From assembly GCA_945643635.1 (NCBI GenBank), contig CALZFC010000006.1, positions 11,609,001 to 11,673,000 on the forward strand: a stretch of DNA of 64,000 nt, given 5' to 3'. The notes beneath the pieces were generated by a model that worked only from the letters and a program-made list of their open reading frames with translations, was not told the origin of the DNA and did no database searches. The translations under genes were made by a program, and so were the position numbers. Of this stretch, positions 23,751 to 37,104 are shown in pieces (within the stretch, counting starts at the first letter, position 1; the number at the start of each line of letters is the position of its first letter). Source of the stretch: Allodiplogaster sudhausi (taxonomy: Eukaryota; Nematoda; Chromadorea; Rhabditida; Diplogasteridae).

Positions 23751-26236
23751 GTCAGTCCTTTTTCATTTTTTTTAATATGATAATTTATATAGCATTTACT
23801 GTGAAACGAAGAAATTATTGAAAAATGAAGAAATTAAAACAACATTTTTTCCTCTGTTAAAACGTGTTATATTAGCTGGAAATGGAACATTCTGCTGCCC
23901 TGCATCAAGAATTTTTCTAGCGCAATTTCTTAAATAGTTCCCTCGAGCTCATTTAAACTGGTAATAAACACTCACAATCTTGCGATATTAATTTTGGATG
24001 TTTGCTTCGGCTATATGTATGTAGTTGAATTCTTTTCACTCGCCATCAAGTTGACTGTGATACTTTTTTAACTATATCTAAAGTAATTACTATATCTGTT
24101 TTCCTTAACCTGGCGCCTATTATTCTTTTCCTTCCATACTGCAGTATGTAAAGCTATATTCTACTCATGTTATCTGGCGTGCCCTGTCAAAATGATTCTG
24201 ATGCAAAGAGGAACACCATTTTCTGTCTCCGTCTCCCTTACTCATCTCGTGATCTTTTTCTTTCCATGCTCTTTTTCTCTCTCCCCTCCCTCTACATCTC
24301 TCTTGCCCATGTTCACTTTCCGCCTTTGTTCGTGACATGGACAAGGCTACTCCTGCATAACACAATCATCGAAGCCCGCCCTCGCCTTCTTCTGTCTGAA
24401 TGCTTCTCCTTCGTCTGCCTGCATGGCTTCTTTCTTAGCTTTTTCATGATTCCGATTCTGACTGATGACAGTACACATCTGTGCATCATTCTATTCCCAC
24501 TTTCTCTCTCCAATCCCTCATCTCTTCTATCTATGCATGTCCTTCATGTATGCATAACAATTGCGCTTTCTTAGTTTCCCCTAGTATCTTCTGTGTTATG
24601 TTACCGTTCACCTTAAAACTACTACAGTACATTCGTATTGCCTCCTTTTTGCCTATTTGGGGTGCCCACGTGATAAGTCATATTCCCAAGGATCCTTTTT
24701 GTAACGTTATGTCTTATAATTTCATACCATTAGAAACGTTTGCTATTCTGCACGTGACAACTGCACTGTTTTAGAAGCCATTTTAGCATGGTTTCTGAAA
24801 GGAGAGAACGAGTGAGAGAGAAAGGGAGTGGCGAGAAGGCGGGGCAAAGGGAGAGACAGAGAGATAGAGTGAAACTAGATAGAGATTGAGATAGAAAGAG
24901 AGAGAGAGAGTATGAGGGAGAGAGTGATGGCACGACAAGTGCTCATGACAGATAGGCATAAGAAACTTCATAATAGACAGTAATTATGTTCTTGTCAGAT
25001 GCAGCTTGATAGTCGGTTTTTCCCTAACCCATCCTTCTATCTTTGAAATTATTGCATTAAATTCTGTCCAGAGAAATAGAAACAGAGAAGGAGAGAGAGA
25101 GAGTGGGAAAGAGAGGGAGAGAGAGAGGGGAGAAACGGAGAGAGAGACAAAGAGAGAGAGAGAGCAACAGAGAGAGAGAGACAGAGGGAGAGAGATCGAG
25201 CTGTCTGAGATTGTGCATAGTATAAGCAGGTAAGCTGACTCTGAATATATTATGGCCTCGGATACCCGTTCCGGAAGAATGGCCGGAAAATAGTTAAGAG
25301 GGAGTGAGGAACTGCTGAACAGTCGAGTAGCGAGGCAAGCGAAATTTTAAAAGCATCAAGAGAGACTGGCAAGAGAGAGCGAGAGAAGGAGATCGAGAGA
25401 GCGCGAGAAGGATAACGGGGGAGAGAGAAAACGAAGAGAGAGAGAAGCAGACATGGTGAGATGATGAGAGAAGAAAAGACGGGAGTGAGTAAGCGCATTT
25501 GAAACGGAAAGCGATAAAGATGGAGGCCTCAATTGCACTCCTCGACTTGGTGGAGGAAGTTGTTCAAGAGTAGAAGGCCAGAAAGCCATTGAGAATAGAG
25601 GGGCTAAAGAGAGAAAGGAATCAGGGGAGAACACTACGAATGCTATTTGAGGGTGAAACCGAAGAGAGCTTCGACGGAGAATCGAGAACAGAGAAGAGTG
25701 GCCTACCATTAGTTAACAATTGGTTAACTTATGAATTGTGTGCTCAGTGCGTATCAGCTAGATTAGGATTTCATAGAATACAGGGATCTCTGGAGAGCTC
25801 CGGTCAGAAAGACGAAACCTGTGCAAAGTGTCCTGGTAGCCCCCCTCTATTTCATGATAAACACTCTCTTTCGGAAAGTTGGAACAAGGCATTCAATTAT
25901 GTTGTTCTACAGCCCAGTCGGAATGGCCATTCTCGTTTATGATGCTAGCATCCGCTCTCTTTCACTCTCTCTCTCTCCACTTTTTCTCCCTTTCTCTCTA
26001 TCTCTCACTCTCTCTCCCTCTTTCTGTTTCTGTCTCACTCTTTATCTCTTTCCTGTTACATAGTATTTTCGTCCCTCAATTTGCACAGATGGTGGCAGTG
26101 TAATTCTTAAAGTTGCTTGTTGGAGGCTAATTTCATGGCTTGCTTTATTTCTCCTTTATGGTTGCACACTTGTACTTTTTAGCTCTTCATCTTTCTCTTT
26201 CGTAGATTCTCTAGACACTGTTTCTACAACTCTTAT

Positions 26237-26275
<39 letters not shown>

Positions 26276-26526
26276 CGCTCTCTCTCTCTCCTTCTCGTTA
26301 TTCTTGCCATCTTTACTGAATGATGCAGTATAGTGTGCTAGTGTGCCAGATGGAGAAGAAAGGAAGAAGAGGCGGAGGATGATTGAATCCCCGTCGTGAT
26401 GCTCTATCTAGCATCTTTGCACCTTCTGAATGGTGTTCAGTGCAAGAAAAGAACAACTCTCTCTCTTCTCTCGCTCTCTCTCTTCTCTCTCTCTTTCTCT
26501 TCTCTCGCTCTCTCTTCTCTCTCGCT

Positions 26527-26576
<50 letters not shown>

Positions 26577-27002
26577 GTGTGAAATGCTCCAACTCTTTCT
26601 ACAACTCGTAGGGATCCGCACACCTCGCAAAGAATAACCACGCTTAATTTGGCTCCAAGTGGTTACAGGAAGAACGAAGACACACCAGAAATACAAGAGA
26701 GAGAATTATTGTGCCCATTGGCAGCCCCTCGGTCATTTCTTCAATCTTCCTCTGAGGCGACACTCGACGAAAGCAAATTCACTTGACTGACGTAACTGAA
26801 AATAATTAATGTTTTGCGAGTGCGCAAAAATAGAGGAAGATTTGCATTGGGAAGGGAACAGCCCTGGAAGGAAGCCGGTGGAAATCTAAGGGGACTTCAA
26901 TTTGCATTTCTCTAAGTCCAGAGATGAAAGGATTCAAAATGGAATGGTGGATATGATGTTCGACTGGCAGGAGTGAATTCCATGTCACATTCTCCTTCTC
27001 TT

Positions 27003-27039
<37 letters not shown>

Positions 27040-27203
27040 TTTCTCTCCTCTTTCTCCCTCCTTCTCTTTCTCAAGCACTGCCACTCGCTGCCCTCTTTGT
27101 CGCTCCAAGAAGGCATGACAGCATCTCTCCCAATGACGCTATGAGTGATGATCGAGTATACCAGACAACCTCCTTTCATTCTTAGATTCCCCCCTCTCTC
27201 TCG

Positions 27204-27256
<53 letters not shown>

Positions 27257-30019
27257 TTGCCCTTTGGTCTCATCACCCTTGTAACTGGTCTTGACTATGG
27301 ACTAAGGGTGGCAACATCTGTGCTTGCTTTTGGCAGCCTAACCATTTGTGTCGTTGCCTTGTCTCGAAGGCTTCTGACATGAGTTGCAAGAGACAGCGAA
27401 GTCGTCCTCTCTTTCCTCGTCCTGCCCTCGCGCTCTTTCTCCACTCTCCACTCTCTCTCTCTCACTCTGTCTCTCACTCTGTCTCTCTCACTTCTCTTGG
27501 CTGTCTTATCTCACTCGCGTGCTCTCTCCACTCTCTCCACTCTCTCGACCATAATGACACTCTGTTTCATGCGTTCGTCGCAGAGTCCAACTAAGACTTT
27601 TGGCTGTTTGCATGTGGCGAGAACGAGAAGCTTCTTTGTCTTCTGGTTTCTCCGCGATCTCCTACAGTTCACCTTGAACTTTTTGCTGTTTATCAACATA
27701 AATACAAATGTGCTCTCTGTTACCTGTCATTTATCTTCTATTTAAATGGCCATTTTTTCACACGTCTCTTTTCAGGAATATAAATGAGATTCGTGGAGAG
27801 AAAAAAGTCCTTGAAGAGTCAAAGATTGTGAGAATAGAAAAGCGGAAATGAAGAAGGCCCCGCTGAGGATCTGCCGAGTTCACTTTCTGTCCTCTCTCTT
27901 TTTCTTATGCTCTTATTCCTAACTAGTTTACAGACTCACATTTTATTATATTTGTTTTTAGGCAGAAAAAATATTGAATAAAACTCGCTTTGTTTAGGAA
28001 TTTATATATTAATATGTTCGCTGGTGCATGCATACATATGAACATATAAAGAAGATCTCTGCAGGGGTGAGATCCTCCTTTCTAATGGCTAGTTATGGTG
28101 CCTATTCCCTTGTCGAGGAATTCCTTCTCTCTAACTATAGCCACTCTCCTTCTGCTCCCTACTATTTCTGCCTCTTACTTCTCTTCTATTTCTGTAGCGT
28201 ACCAGTCCACATCATACCTTTTATGTTTGTCTCGGAAGTTGGCGGTGTCCCTTTCCTTCTTACTTACATATTTCGGGTCGCCCACCCTCTCTCACACTCC
28301 AGATATTTTCGCCTTTCCATACTCAAAAATCTTTCCGGTCGCACCTCTCTCCATCTCTCAGTCTCTTCATCCCTCTCTCTCTCCATCTCTCTTCCTCTCT
28401 CGCTCTCCCTCTCTCCAAGTCTACTCCATAATGCGAGAATGCCCTCTCTCCGCTCGCTTCTCCCATCTCAGGTTGCATTGCAAACGTGAGAGGTGCCTAG
28501 TCGTCTGCGTTTCTCGCATGAATCGTGCCGATTACGAGGATCTCTCTTCCATTGCAGGCCGGACCACTTCGGGCCCTTCCACAGCCCCTTCCTGGTCTCT
28601 GTTGCACCCCCCCCCAATCTGTGGCATCGCCCATGTCGCGCTATCGTCGCAAGATGTGTCCTGCCCCATGAGACCGGCCCGAGGGCCTCCACACTTCTTC
28701 TACATTCTTCTCTCCTTCTGTTTCACCGTCTAACACTCAGGCTTCCTTCCATCTCTTAATTTCTCTGTTTTCTCGTCTCTCTCACGCGTACTTTCTCCAG
28801 TCTGCCCTCAGATCTGACCCCCTTTTCTGGAGGTTCCTGAGGTGTCCGAAGAGCAGTAGTTGCCTTCCACTGGTTGCTCTGCTTCGTCCTCCTTGGTTCC
28901 CTGCACCTTGTAATTGTGCTGAGCGTCAAAACGCATGCGGTAGCACTCTTTCCCTTTTCGTGTCTGCTTTCTCTCTCAACCGTCTCTTTCTCTGCCACTC
29001 TCTCTTTCTCTCTTTCTTATTCTCTGTCTCTCTTTCTCTTTTCTCTCTATGTCAATCTCTCTTTCTCCTTTTCTTTCTATTTCTTTATCTCCCATATCTC
29101 TCCTTGTCTTTCTAAATCTCTCTAGTCTCTCGTAGTTTGAATAGATGGTGCCCGAGTCAGAAGAGAAATGCGCAGTGGCAACAACTGCCCGAGGCTGCAA
29201 TCTCCACTTCGCATCCACTTTCATCGACCATCAAAACGAGTGCTTCTTTTCTTTTTTAATTCAACATTTTCAAAATTAGGACTTCCTTTTGCCCTTTCAT
29301 ATTCTTCACAGTCCGTGTTGGGACATCGAAGTTCCCCACGTATTTTATTTTCCTTGAACATCCAAGGCGTTCTCACTTTATCCTTCGCTTCCTCCGCCCT
29401 ATTGAATGAAGTAATAAAAAGATGAATTAGCCATTCGCCTTCTGTTGACTGTAACTCACCGCGTTCTGTCGTTGACTTCTTCCCTCTCGCGAACCCATTG
29501 AAATGGTCCTTCTTTTGGCGTCGTCTGCGTCATGATGAGCGTGGCTTCGTTTGTTGGCGGAGGTAGAAGCGGCGGAGTGGCAAGGAGGGTCATTCTCGGC
29601 CCTGCCTGAGGGGTCTCTCCATTCTGAGCCCTGCCTGGGGGTTCTCTCCGGGAGGTCTGATGTTCTCCGAGTGGGCCACCACCACTCGCACCGGCCGACT
29701 CCCTGCCAGCATCGCTCTTCTCCCTCTCGCTGCCGTCCAGCCACAGCCTTTCCTCTTCAGAAAAGAGTCCAAGACGAAAGGTTATCACGGCTCTGATTGT
29801 GAGAACAAGCTGTTTTCGAGAGACAAAACCAGAAATACTGAAGTATATTTAAAAGGCAATTAAAAGGTAAAAAAATTCTATTGTTTTTTCATATTGCCAC
29901 CGTTACCATAATTAGAAACCGAGTATGTTATAAGAGATTACTCAAAATTATTTGTGGATGATAATAAGAGAGAGAGAGAGAGAGATCAAGAGGACGATAG
30001 GGAAGGCGAGAGAGACTAC

Positions 30020-30058
<39 letters not shown>

Positions 30059-30588
30059 AGCGAGGGAATGAGAAAGGTGAGAGAAGCGGTAGAAGCTGTC
30101 AGTGAAGAGATCAGTCATTGTGGCGTGGCTAATGCAAGCGGCACATGGCTGCTCCCTCACATTCCTCATTCGCACCTTCTTTTTTCTCTTTCTTCTTCGT
30201 TCGGCTCTTCACTCTTCCCTGATCAGTACCGGTCATCAATTTCTACTTGTCCACACCTTCTGCCTCACTCTCTCCTTGTCTCTCTCTCTCTCCTTCTCTC
30301 TTTCTCTCCCTCTCGATTTCTCTCTCCATTTGTTCCCCTGTTCTCACCATAGTAATCTCTTTCTTTTTTATCCTCTCCGTCTCTCATTATCCGCTTCTTC
30401 TTCCTGTCCCTAGTGTTTTGGCATCCCTTACATTCCTCCCAGTCTGCCAGCTCTTTTCCATTCAACCGCTGCTGTTCTCTCTCCTTCCCTCAGTTCATCC
30501 CAGCTCACCTTGATCTTCTCTCTCGTATCCTCCCCCTATCTTATCTCGTTGATGTCCTATCTCTCTGGCATTCTCTACTCTCTCTCTT

Positions 30589-30627
<39 letters not shown>

Positions 30628-30656
30628 TTCCATCTCCATTTCTTTCTTATTGTCAG
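23751..30656. other. Long low-complexity stretch, probably K2P intron or intergenic
   Basis: AT-rich DNA at 23760-24170 is followed by repeated (GA)n and (CT)n blocks, e.g. 25070-25200, 25960-26050, 26240-26295, 26455-26575, 27000-27070, 27190-27255, 28360-28430, 28960-29120, 29965-30060 and 30265-30330. Short coding-like islands occur at 28808-28950 and 29456-29720 (minus strand) and are noted separately. No complete gene could be built. Confidence 0.4.
28808..28950 (-). CDS. Candidate terminal coding exon of an unidentified minus-strand gene
   Basis: Read on the minus strand, a frame with strongly coding-like codons runs RMRFDAQHNYKVQGTKEDE, EGNYCSSDTSGT, and ends KGGQI at TGA 28808-28810. 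The tail is hydrophilic, like a cytoplasmic C-terminus. Possible upstream exons on the same strand are about 29130-29183 (SSDSGTIYSNYE) and 29462-29610, which ends in a good donor (AACGCG|GTGAGT). The intervening GA-rich DNA prevents a phase-consistent model. Confidence 0.25.
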
Positions 30657-30774
30657 CCTGGACATGAGCCAGGCGGCAGTCAGCCATCAGTCTCGTCTCC
30701 CACATTGTATCTACGGAGTGACTTCTGAATAAGTAAACTGGTTGTCTCATTCCTGATCTACGGCCCTTGCCGGG
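30657..30774 (+). other. Probable 5' untranslated part of the K2P first exon
   Basis: A strong acceptor (TTTCTTATTGTCAG) ends at 30656, 118 bases before ATG 30775. The segment is therefore likely an untranslated leader reached by cis- or trans-splicing. It also contains a short frame ending SSPTLYLRSDF at 30726-30728, which could be the end of another transcript. Confidence 0.35.
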
Positions 30775-31457
30775 ATGGGCTCGACGGCAGCTGCGTACTC
30801 CTACCGTCGGCTGACCCTCGGGAACATCAGAAATGCCTATGGACGAAGAGAATCTTCCGCCAAGGGCCCGGCCATCACGGGTCCCCGTTATTCGCTGGCC
30901 TCCACACAGACCGTGTCTCCCTTCCCCGTCGACCCCTTCTTCGACCCGTCGCAGCCTCCTTCACGTGCTCCTTCTCGGCCTCCTTCTCTCTCGTTCTCTC
31001 GGAAGAACACTGCACTCTCGCCTCTGAAAGAGAATGGCAAAGAGCTTTTCTTTGGTTGGTTCTTCTTCGTCTTCTTCACTGATTACTTACAACTTGACGC
31101 GCACCAATTATTCAACCACAACCCATCACGGGACAACAATTCTCCTCTTCTGCGGCACTTAAAAGGGAAAAACAATTTTTATGAACGAAAATATTTTTCT
31201 CAATTCAGAAACAGCCTTCAGTGCGCTATTTTAAGCGTTATTTTAATGGTGAGGTACTTAGTGATGAGTACGAGCACATAAAATGTGATTGAGATACTTT
31301 CAGTCCATTTTGTGAGCCTGCTCACAAACTCATTGCCATTCCTCCTTACACATTGCATTTATTATGCCTCATTCATCATTACCTAATCTGTTCAATCATT
31401 TTCAATCATTCCTTCCTTTTCTTTCTGCTCTTCTCTGTGCACTCTCCTATCAAAACG

Positions 31458-31492
<35 letters not shown>

Positions 31493-32736
31493 TCATCTTG
31501 CAACTCTCTCTTCTTCCCTGTCTGTCGTCCCTCTGCAAAGGAGCACAGCTTGTCACTCTTCCGTCTTCACCTCCCCGTATTCCGCATTCCTACATAGTTT
31601 TTCAGTCCCTCACCTCTGGGTTCACTTCTTTCATCCCGAGTGTGGATCACCAAAGTAATTCCTGACTTCTCATCATAGTGCAGTGATTGTAGAAAAGAAT
31701 GAGCCTGCAAAACTGTTTTGACTTGAAAAAAGGAAGTTGAAAAGTGATCGGTTGCGAGAGCGTAGACTGAGGGAGGAGAGTGGAAAACAAGCGGGTGAGG
31801 AGCTGATTGATTGCACGTGTCAACTGGCCAGTATGGGTGATACTCTTCTAGAGGACATTTTGACTCTCTCTTTCCCTCTTCCTCTCTCTCTTTCTCTGAC
31901 TGTCTCCGCTCTCTCTCCCCCTGCCGGTACCCACAATTTCCTCTGCTATCCAAATAGACCTATGCACTTGACTTCTGGATTGCTGAACCCTTTATTTTCG
32001 GAAGTGTGACGCTTTTTTTTAGCAGGCGTCATTTGGTTGAATATAAGGAGAGGCTGTGCTTGTCTCTCCTTTCTGTTCATAAATCATAGCGAATGACACC
32101 GATAGAGCGATTAGTCGAGACGCCAAAACAGCTAAAGAGAGAGAGAGAGAGACGCAGACAGCTCGAGAGAGAACTCCTTTTCGGCGGCCTCTTCACACCT
32201 TGGAACAGCCAAACAATGCGCTGAATGGAGAGCGGCAACTGCTCGCAGTAAAGCAGAGAAGAAAGAAAAGCAGCCGGCGGCCCAGAAAGCTGGCAACAAA
32301 TTAAGACCCCGGCCGGAGAGATTGCCGGCCCGGCCCGCTCCAGGGCGGCGTGGGAGAACTCTTCCCACCACCGTCATAGCACACAACCATGAAGGGGGCG
32401 GAGAGAGGAGAGAGAGAGAGGGAGAGAGAGAAACGAGAGAACATGATGGAGGTGGATAATGAGGAGAGTCGGAAGAACGGTAGACAGAGGGAGAGAGAGA
32501 GTTGGAGATGCAAGGAAAGGAAGAGTGGCCAATCTGACAGTGAACACGATAAGCCGAGAGTTGTCTGTGCGTTGGCGGTGCAGCTGCAGAGTTCTTGGTT
32601 CTGACAGCAAGAGAGGGGGAGAGAGGAGAGAGAGAGAAGAGAGGGAGAGAGAGATGAAGGAGAGAGAGAGAAAGAAAGAAAGAGAAAGAGAGAGAGAGAG
32701 AAAGAAAGAGAGAGAGAGATAGAGAGAGAGAAAGAA

Positions 32737-32807
<71 letters not shown>

Positions 32808-33466
32808 CGGATAAATCAGTTGAGTGCGCCATTGCTCTACCAGTGTTCCTTCCCCTTCCGCCCGAGGGCATGTTATAAGAAGGAAGACGGGAAGATGCAC
32901 AACGCCTCTGGCATTGGCCACGTCTTCCTTAGCATCCGCCACCATTCTCTGGCTGCGCTCCCCGCTCTCGCTGCCTTTCTTCGTGTTAAAGGTGGCCAGG
33001 AGGAACTGGCCAAGATAATGCATTGGGATTTAGATTTTATATCTCTAAACAATATTAAAGTACTTATTCTTATTAAACCAATTTTAGATGCTAACGGTCG
33101 AGTGAAATGGGAAGAGCAGCGGAAAGCCGAGGAGGCTGCGACTAAGACAGAAGAGGAGACAGTCAAGGAGCCGCTGTGGAAGAAGGCCATCAAGGTTTCA
33201 CTTATTACACTTCATGAAAGAAACGATTGCAAATAGGTTTTTGATGACCAGAAAGCGATGGAGAATATGTACACTGACGTATTTCTTTTCTATTTCCAGG
33301 TCATCAAAATTCTCCTTCCTCATGTCGGCCTGAACGTCTTGTTGTTTTCCTACATTGCCATGGGGGCAACAATATTCATGTGGCTCGAGGCTGAAAACGA
33401 GTTAGAAACCAGGTAGGAAGAGGAAGGGCATGAGACATTAAGAGAGATGAGAATACAAAGCGAGAG

Positions 33467-33511
<45 letters not shown>

Positions 33512-36500
33512 AAGAGAGAGAGAAAGAGATATGGAAAGGAGAGATGATAGAAAAAGAGATAAAAAAGGGGGAGAGAGAGATAGGAAGAGAGAGAAATAGA
33601 GAGAGACAAGAGGGGAGAGAGAAATGACTATAGCGAAATAATTTTTGTATCTTGCAGAAAAAGACGCTTAGCGAACATCTTCGCGGCGTACCACGACATT
33701 CTGAACGAGACTTCCACTCTCTGTTCACAACACAATTCTAGCGAGGCTAGACATTCTTTTTATTTCTCTACCAATAATTCATACTTGCCTCTTTTTAAAT
33801 CTAATTTCGACATTTCCACTCATTTATGCAAATATTTTATAAATAAATGACAAGAATGCTGAAGAGTGCCTGCTTGAGGTGGAAAGGCGGATACGGCCGT
33901 TGCTGTCTCTTCTCTCGCGCTCTCATGAATACGATGATCGATTCGCGGATGACCGACAGCTGTGGACGGACTCGGGAGGGGACATGGACTCCAGGTTCTT
34001 CCTCTTTCGATCTACTTCTTATTCCTTATTCCATTTCCTTTGAATGCCCGTTATCTTCTCATCTTTGCATGATCTCTCTATTGGCTTAGATGGACCTTCG
34101 CTGCCGCTACTCTCTATGCGTTGACGGTCATTACGTCTACAGGTTCTTACCATTTCCTTTCATTACTTAATCAATGCAAACATGTCATTCTTTTTCTCTA
34201 GAAATGTCTGTAAGATATAAGAGGAGTTCTTTGCAGGCTACGACCACGTGACGCCAACCACGGACCCGGGCCGAGTCTTCACGGTCTTCTTCGGTCTCCT
34301 CGGCATCCCTCTCATGTTCATCACTGCAGCCGACATTGGCAAGTTTCTCTCCGAGATTGTCATTCGCAGCTACGCACAGCTCCTCGCCATCTGGCAGAGA
34401 ATAGCAGCACTCGTAGAGGGCGTCCGACTCAGACTCTTCCCCAATGACGTCGACTCCGTGGACTCATTGTCAGTTTATGCATGAGAGAGGGAGACAGTGT
34501 GTAAGTGAAAGAGAGAGGAAGAGAGTGTGTAAGTGAAAGAGAGAGGGAGAGAGTGTGTGAGTGAAAGAGAGCAAATCGGAGAGGGAAAGACAAGAAGAGA
34601 TAGCGAGAGAAAGTGATTGAAAGGGAGAGAGAGGAGAAAGAAAGAAAAGTAAGAATGAGCATGAGAGGAAGACAGCGATTGAGGCTATGTTACGAGCTTG
34701 TCACACTTTCTCCAGTTGTGAGTATTTTTATCCCTGAGGAATGAAAGAACGAGAGAGAGGATGATTATAGATGCATTTCTCGTTTGCATTCTACATGAAG
34801 TGAATAGTTGCCCTTCACCTGATCACAAATCTGCACGCCTTTCCTTCCCTTCCACTGCATCCAGGGCATATTAAGCATGCGTGGATGGGCAGAGGAAAAG
34901 AAATAGGAAGCAATGTACATATATATCTTACTCGGAGAGATTCGTGGTTGTTGAGAGAGTTGAAAAAGACGCGACGGAGAAGAGGATCTTCGATGGACGA
35001 AGAGGAAGAAGAGGAAGAGGACGAGCGCCTTCAGCTTCCAGTCGCTTCTTACTTCGCTCTCATCATTGGCTACTGCTGCATTGGAAGTCTTCTCTTCAAC
35101 ACCTTCGAGAAAGGGCCCATTTGGTCAGATTATCATTCATTCTTCTCACTATCAGTTCAATCTATTTCGCCGCTGCAGGTCGTTCATTCATGGTGTTTTC
35201 TTCTCCTTCAACACCATTACCACCATTGGCCTCGGCAACATTCAAGTGCGCAGCCACTTTTATCTCGCGGTCGGTGCTTTCTTTATACACTTACATATAT
35301 ACTTATAACTAATTTACTTCCTTTTATTTATCCATTAGTTCGAATCCTTTTGACTGAGATCAATGATTTATTAATTTAAAAGGCTCTCCCTAAGTTATTT
35401 ATTATAGTTGGTTTCTTTAATTTGTATGCTTGCGGTAAGCTCTCATTCTACATTTATCTTTCACTCTGCTCTATATCTCCGTCTCTATACTCTCTCTTCC
35501 TCTCTATCTCTCTCTGTCTCTGTCTCTCTGTCTCTGTCTCTCTCTGTCTCTCTCTCTCTCTCTGCAGCTGGCAGTCTTCTACGTAGTGATTGGCTTGGCA
35601 GTCATCACTGCCTCTCTCGATCTCTGCTCTTCGACTCTCAAGCGAACCTTCACTAAGCTCCACTATTTCGGTTCGAGAGCCGTTATCTACGAGTTACCAT
35701 TTCTTAAAATACATGATGGCCAATTAATATCAGGAATTTGACAATGAGATAAGCGGGAATAGTCAACGAAATTCCAGCAAAATGAGTGGAGAGTTTTCGT
35801 ATTTGGAGAGGGCCAGCAGTGCAGAATATTTTTGTTTTCGTTTCTTTCTGTAAATAATGTTACCTTTCCAGGTCGCAAGATCCGCGGAGCAAAGAAAGGA
35901 TTCGCAAATATGGGCGACGATATCCGAGAGGCGATGCGAATCATTGCTGCCCTCAAGAAGACACGGTACGCCTATTTTTATTTTATTTATATATCGACTT
36001 CAAATTAATTTGAATGTGGCGACACTTGAATATGCAGAAATTAGTAGAATTATTACTTATTCATCTAATGCACAGAATTATCTTCATTTTGTGAACCATT
36101 GATGATTTATTTAATTATCCTTATTTTTTATTTCAAATAAAAAAGAGTTGTTCAGCGCTGGCAAAGAGCGAATTACGCTGGAAGATCTGAAGCGGTTTCT
36201 GGAAGTGCAAGAACATTTACTGCGACAGCCTTACGTTCCTTGCAACGTTCACTTTTTCAGATGGATTGAAGATGCGGTACAATATTATTTCTAAGTCTTT
36301 CTTTGAGCTGCAATCTTTGGTTTAATCAACACCTTTTTACCTGATTTGCCTTGAGAACTAATACCACCAATCAAGACTCTTATGTTGACAATCTTAGTTC
36401 ATAATTCTTCTTTGCTTCATTATCTCCTCATATTCGTTCTTTTTCGCAGTTAACACTTCAGCACTTTTATTAACAACTAAACCAAAACAAATTTTAAAAA

Positions 36501-36747
36501 AATTTCAGTTCATATTAATTCGTTCTAGATTCAAAATATTATGAGTTTGCTAATCTTTGGGTACAGAGTGGAAAGGGAAGTGCGGCGAATTGACTAATGC
36601 ATGGTGCAGAATCGGAAAGAGAGAGGCGGAGATAAAGAGGAGAGTGACGATGAGTTGCCCATGGCCGGCTCTTCCATCGCTTCATCGCCCACGGCCCTCG
36701 CCTCCGCCACTCCCACCGAGCTCCTCCCTCTTCGCACTATCTCCTAG
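30775..36747 (+). CDS. Two-pore-domain potassium channel (K2P/TWK family), 575 aa as modelled
   Basis: Exons 30775-31054, 33088-33194, 33300-33412, 33658-33745, 33855-33994, 34090-34142, 34237-34468, 34956-35123, 35179-35269, 35568-35670, 35872-35965, 36156-36276, 36610-36747 total 1,728 bases in consistent phase. Parts: a Ser/Pro-rich N-terminal region (93 aa); TM1 around 133-155 (LLPHVGLNVLLFSYIAMG); an extracellular cap with NETS and possibly NSSE glycosylation sites; pore 1 with filter TSTGYDH at 258-264; TM2 (VFTVFFGLLGIPLMFITAAD); an acidic linker; TM3; pore 2 with TTIGLGN at 408-414; TM4 (LAVFYVVIGLAVITASLDL); and a cytoplasmic tail ending TPTELLPLRTIS. K2P dimers carry background K+ current. 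The Asp in filter 1 replaces the usual second Gly. The donor after 33745 would be GC and is the least certain junction. A second first exon (32895-32991) and last exon (37105-37200) also fit. Confidence 0.85.
32390..32810 (+). repeat. (GA)n-rich tract in K2P intron 1
   Basis: About 400 bases of AGAGAG with interspersed AAAG and GGAG lie within the 2-kb intron 31055-33087. Both strands give long meaningless frames here. Confidence 0.9.
32895..32991 (+). CDS. Candidate alternative first exon of the K2P channel
   Basis: ATG 32895 starts MHNASGIGHVFLSIRHH and reaches LRVK before a donor AAAG|GTGGCC. It ends in phase 1 and joins the exon at 33088. The donor is ordinary and there is no other support, so this is weaker than the 30775 exon. 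Confidence 0.3.
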
Positions 36748-36814
36748 CTGCCCCCGACAATGGTCCGGGTTCTCTGCATGTCTGCCAACTCTCTCTCTCT
36801 TCTCTCTCCTTCTC

Positions 36815-36865
<51 letters not shown>

Positions 36866-37104
36866 TTCTCTCCCTCTCAAGCGCATGCTCTATTTTATTC
36901 TACATATTTATCTCTTTTCAATCTTTTTTCTCTCGTTCCTTTTCTTTGAGAACAAAAAAAATCACACATAACATGTCTGCATGATTCACGAAGATTAATA
37001 CAGCATATAAATTGTGTTTCAACTGTTAACACTTTCCTCATATCCCTTGTTAAGTTGTCAATGAATATCCGTAGTTGCTGGTGTAGAAGAAGTGTTTGCT
37101 TCAG

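Noticed and set aside
32301..33023. 240-codon minus-strand open frame
   Set aside because: Made almost wholly of SLSLSL from the GA tract in the K2P intron.
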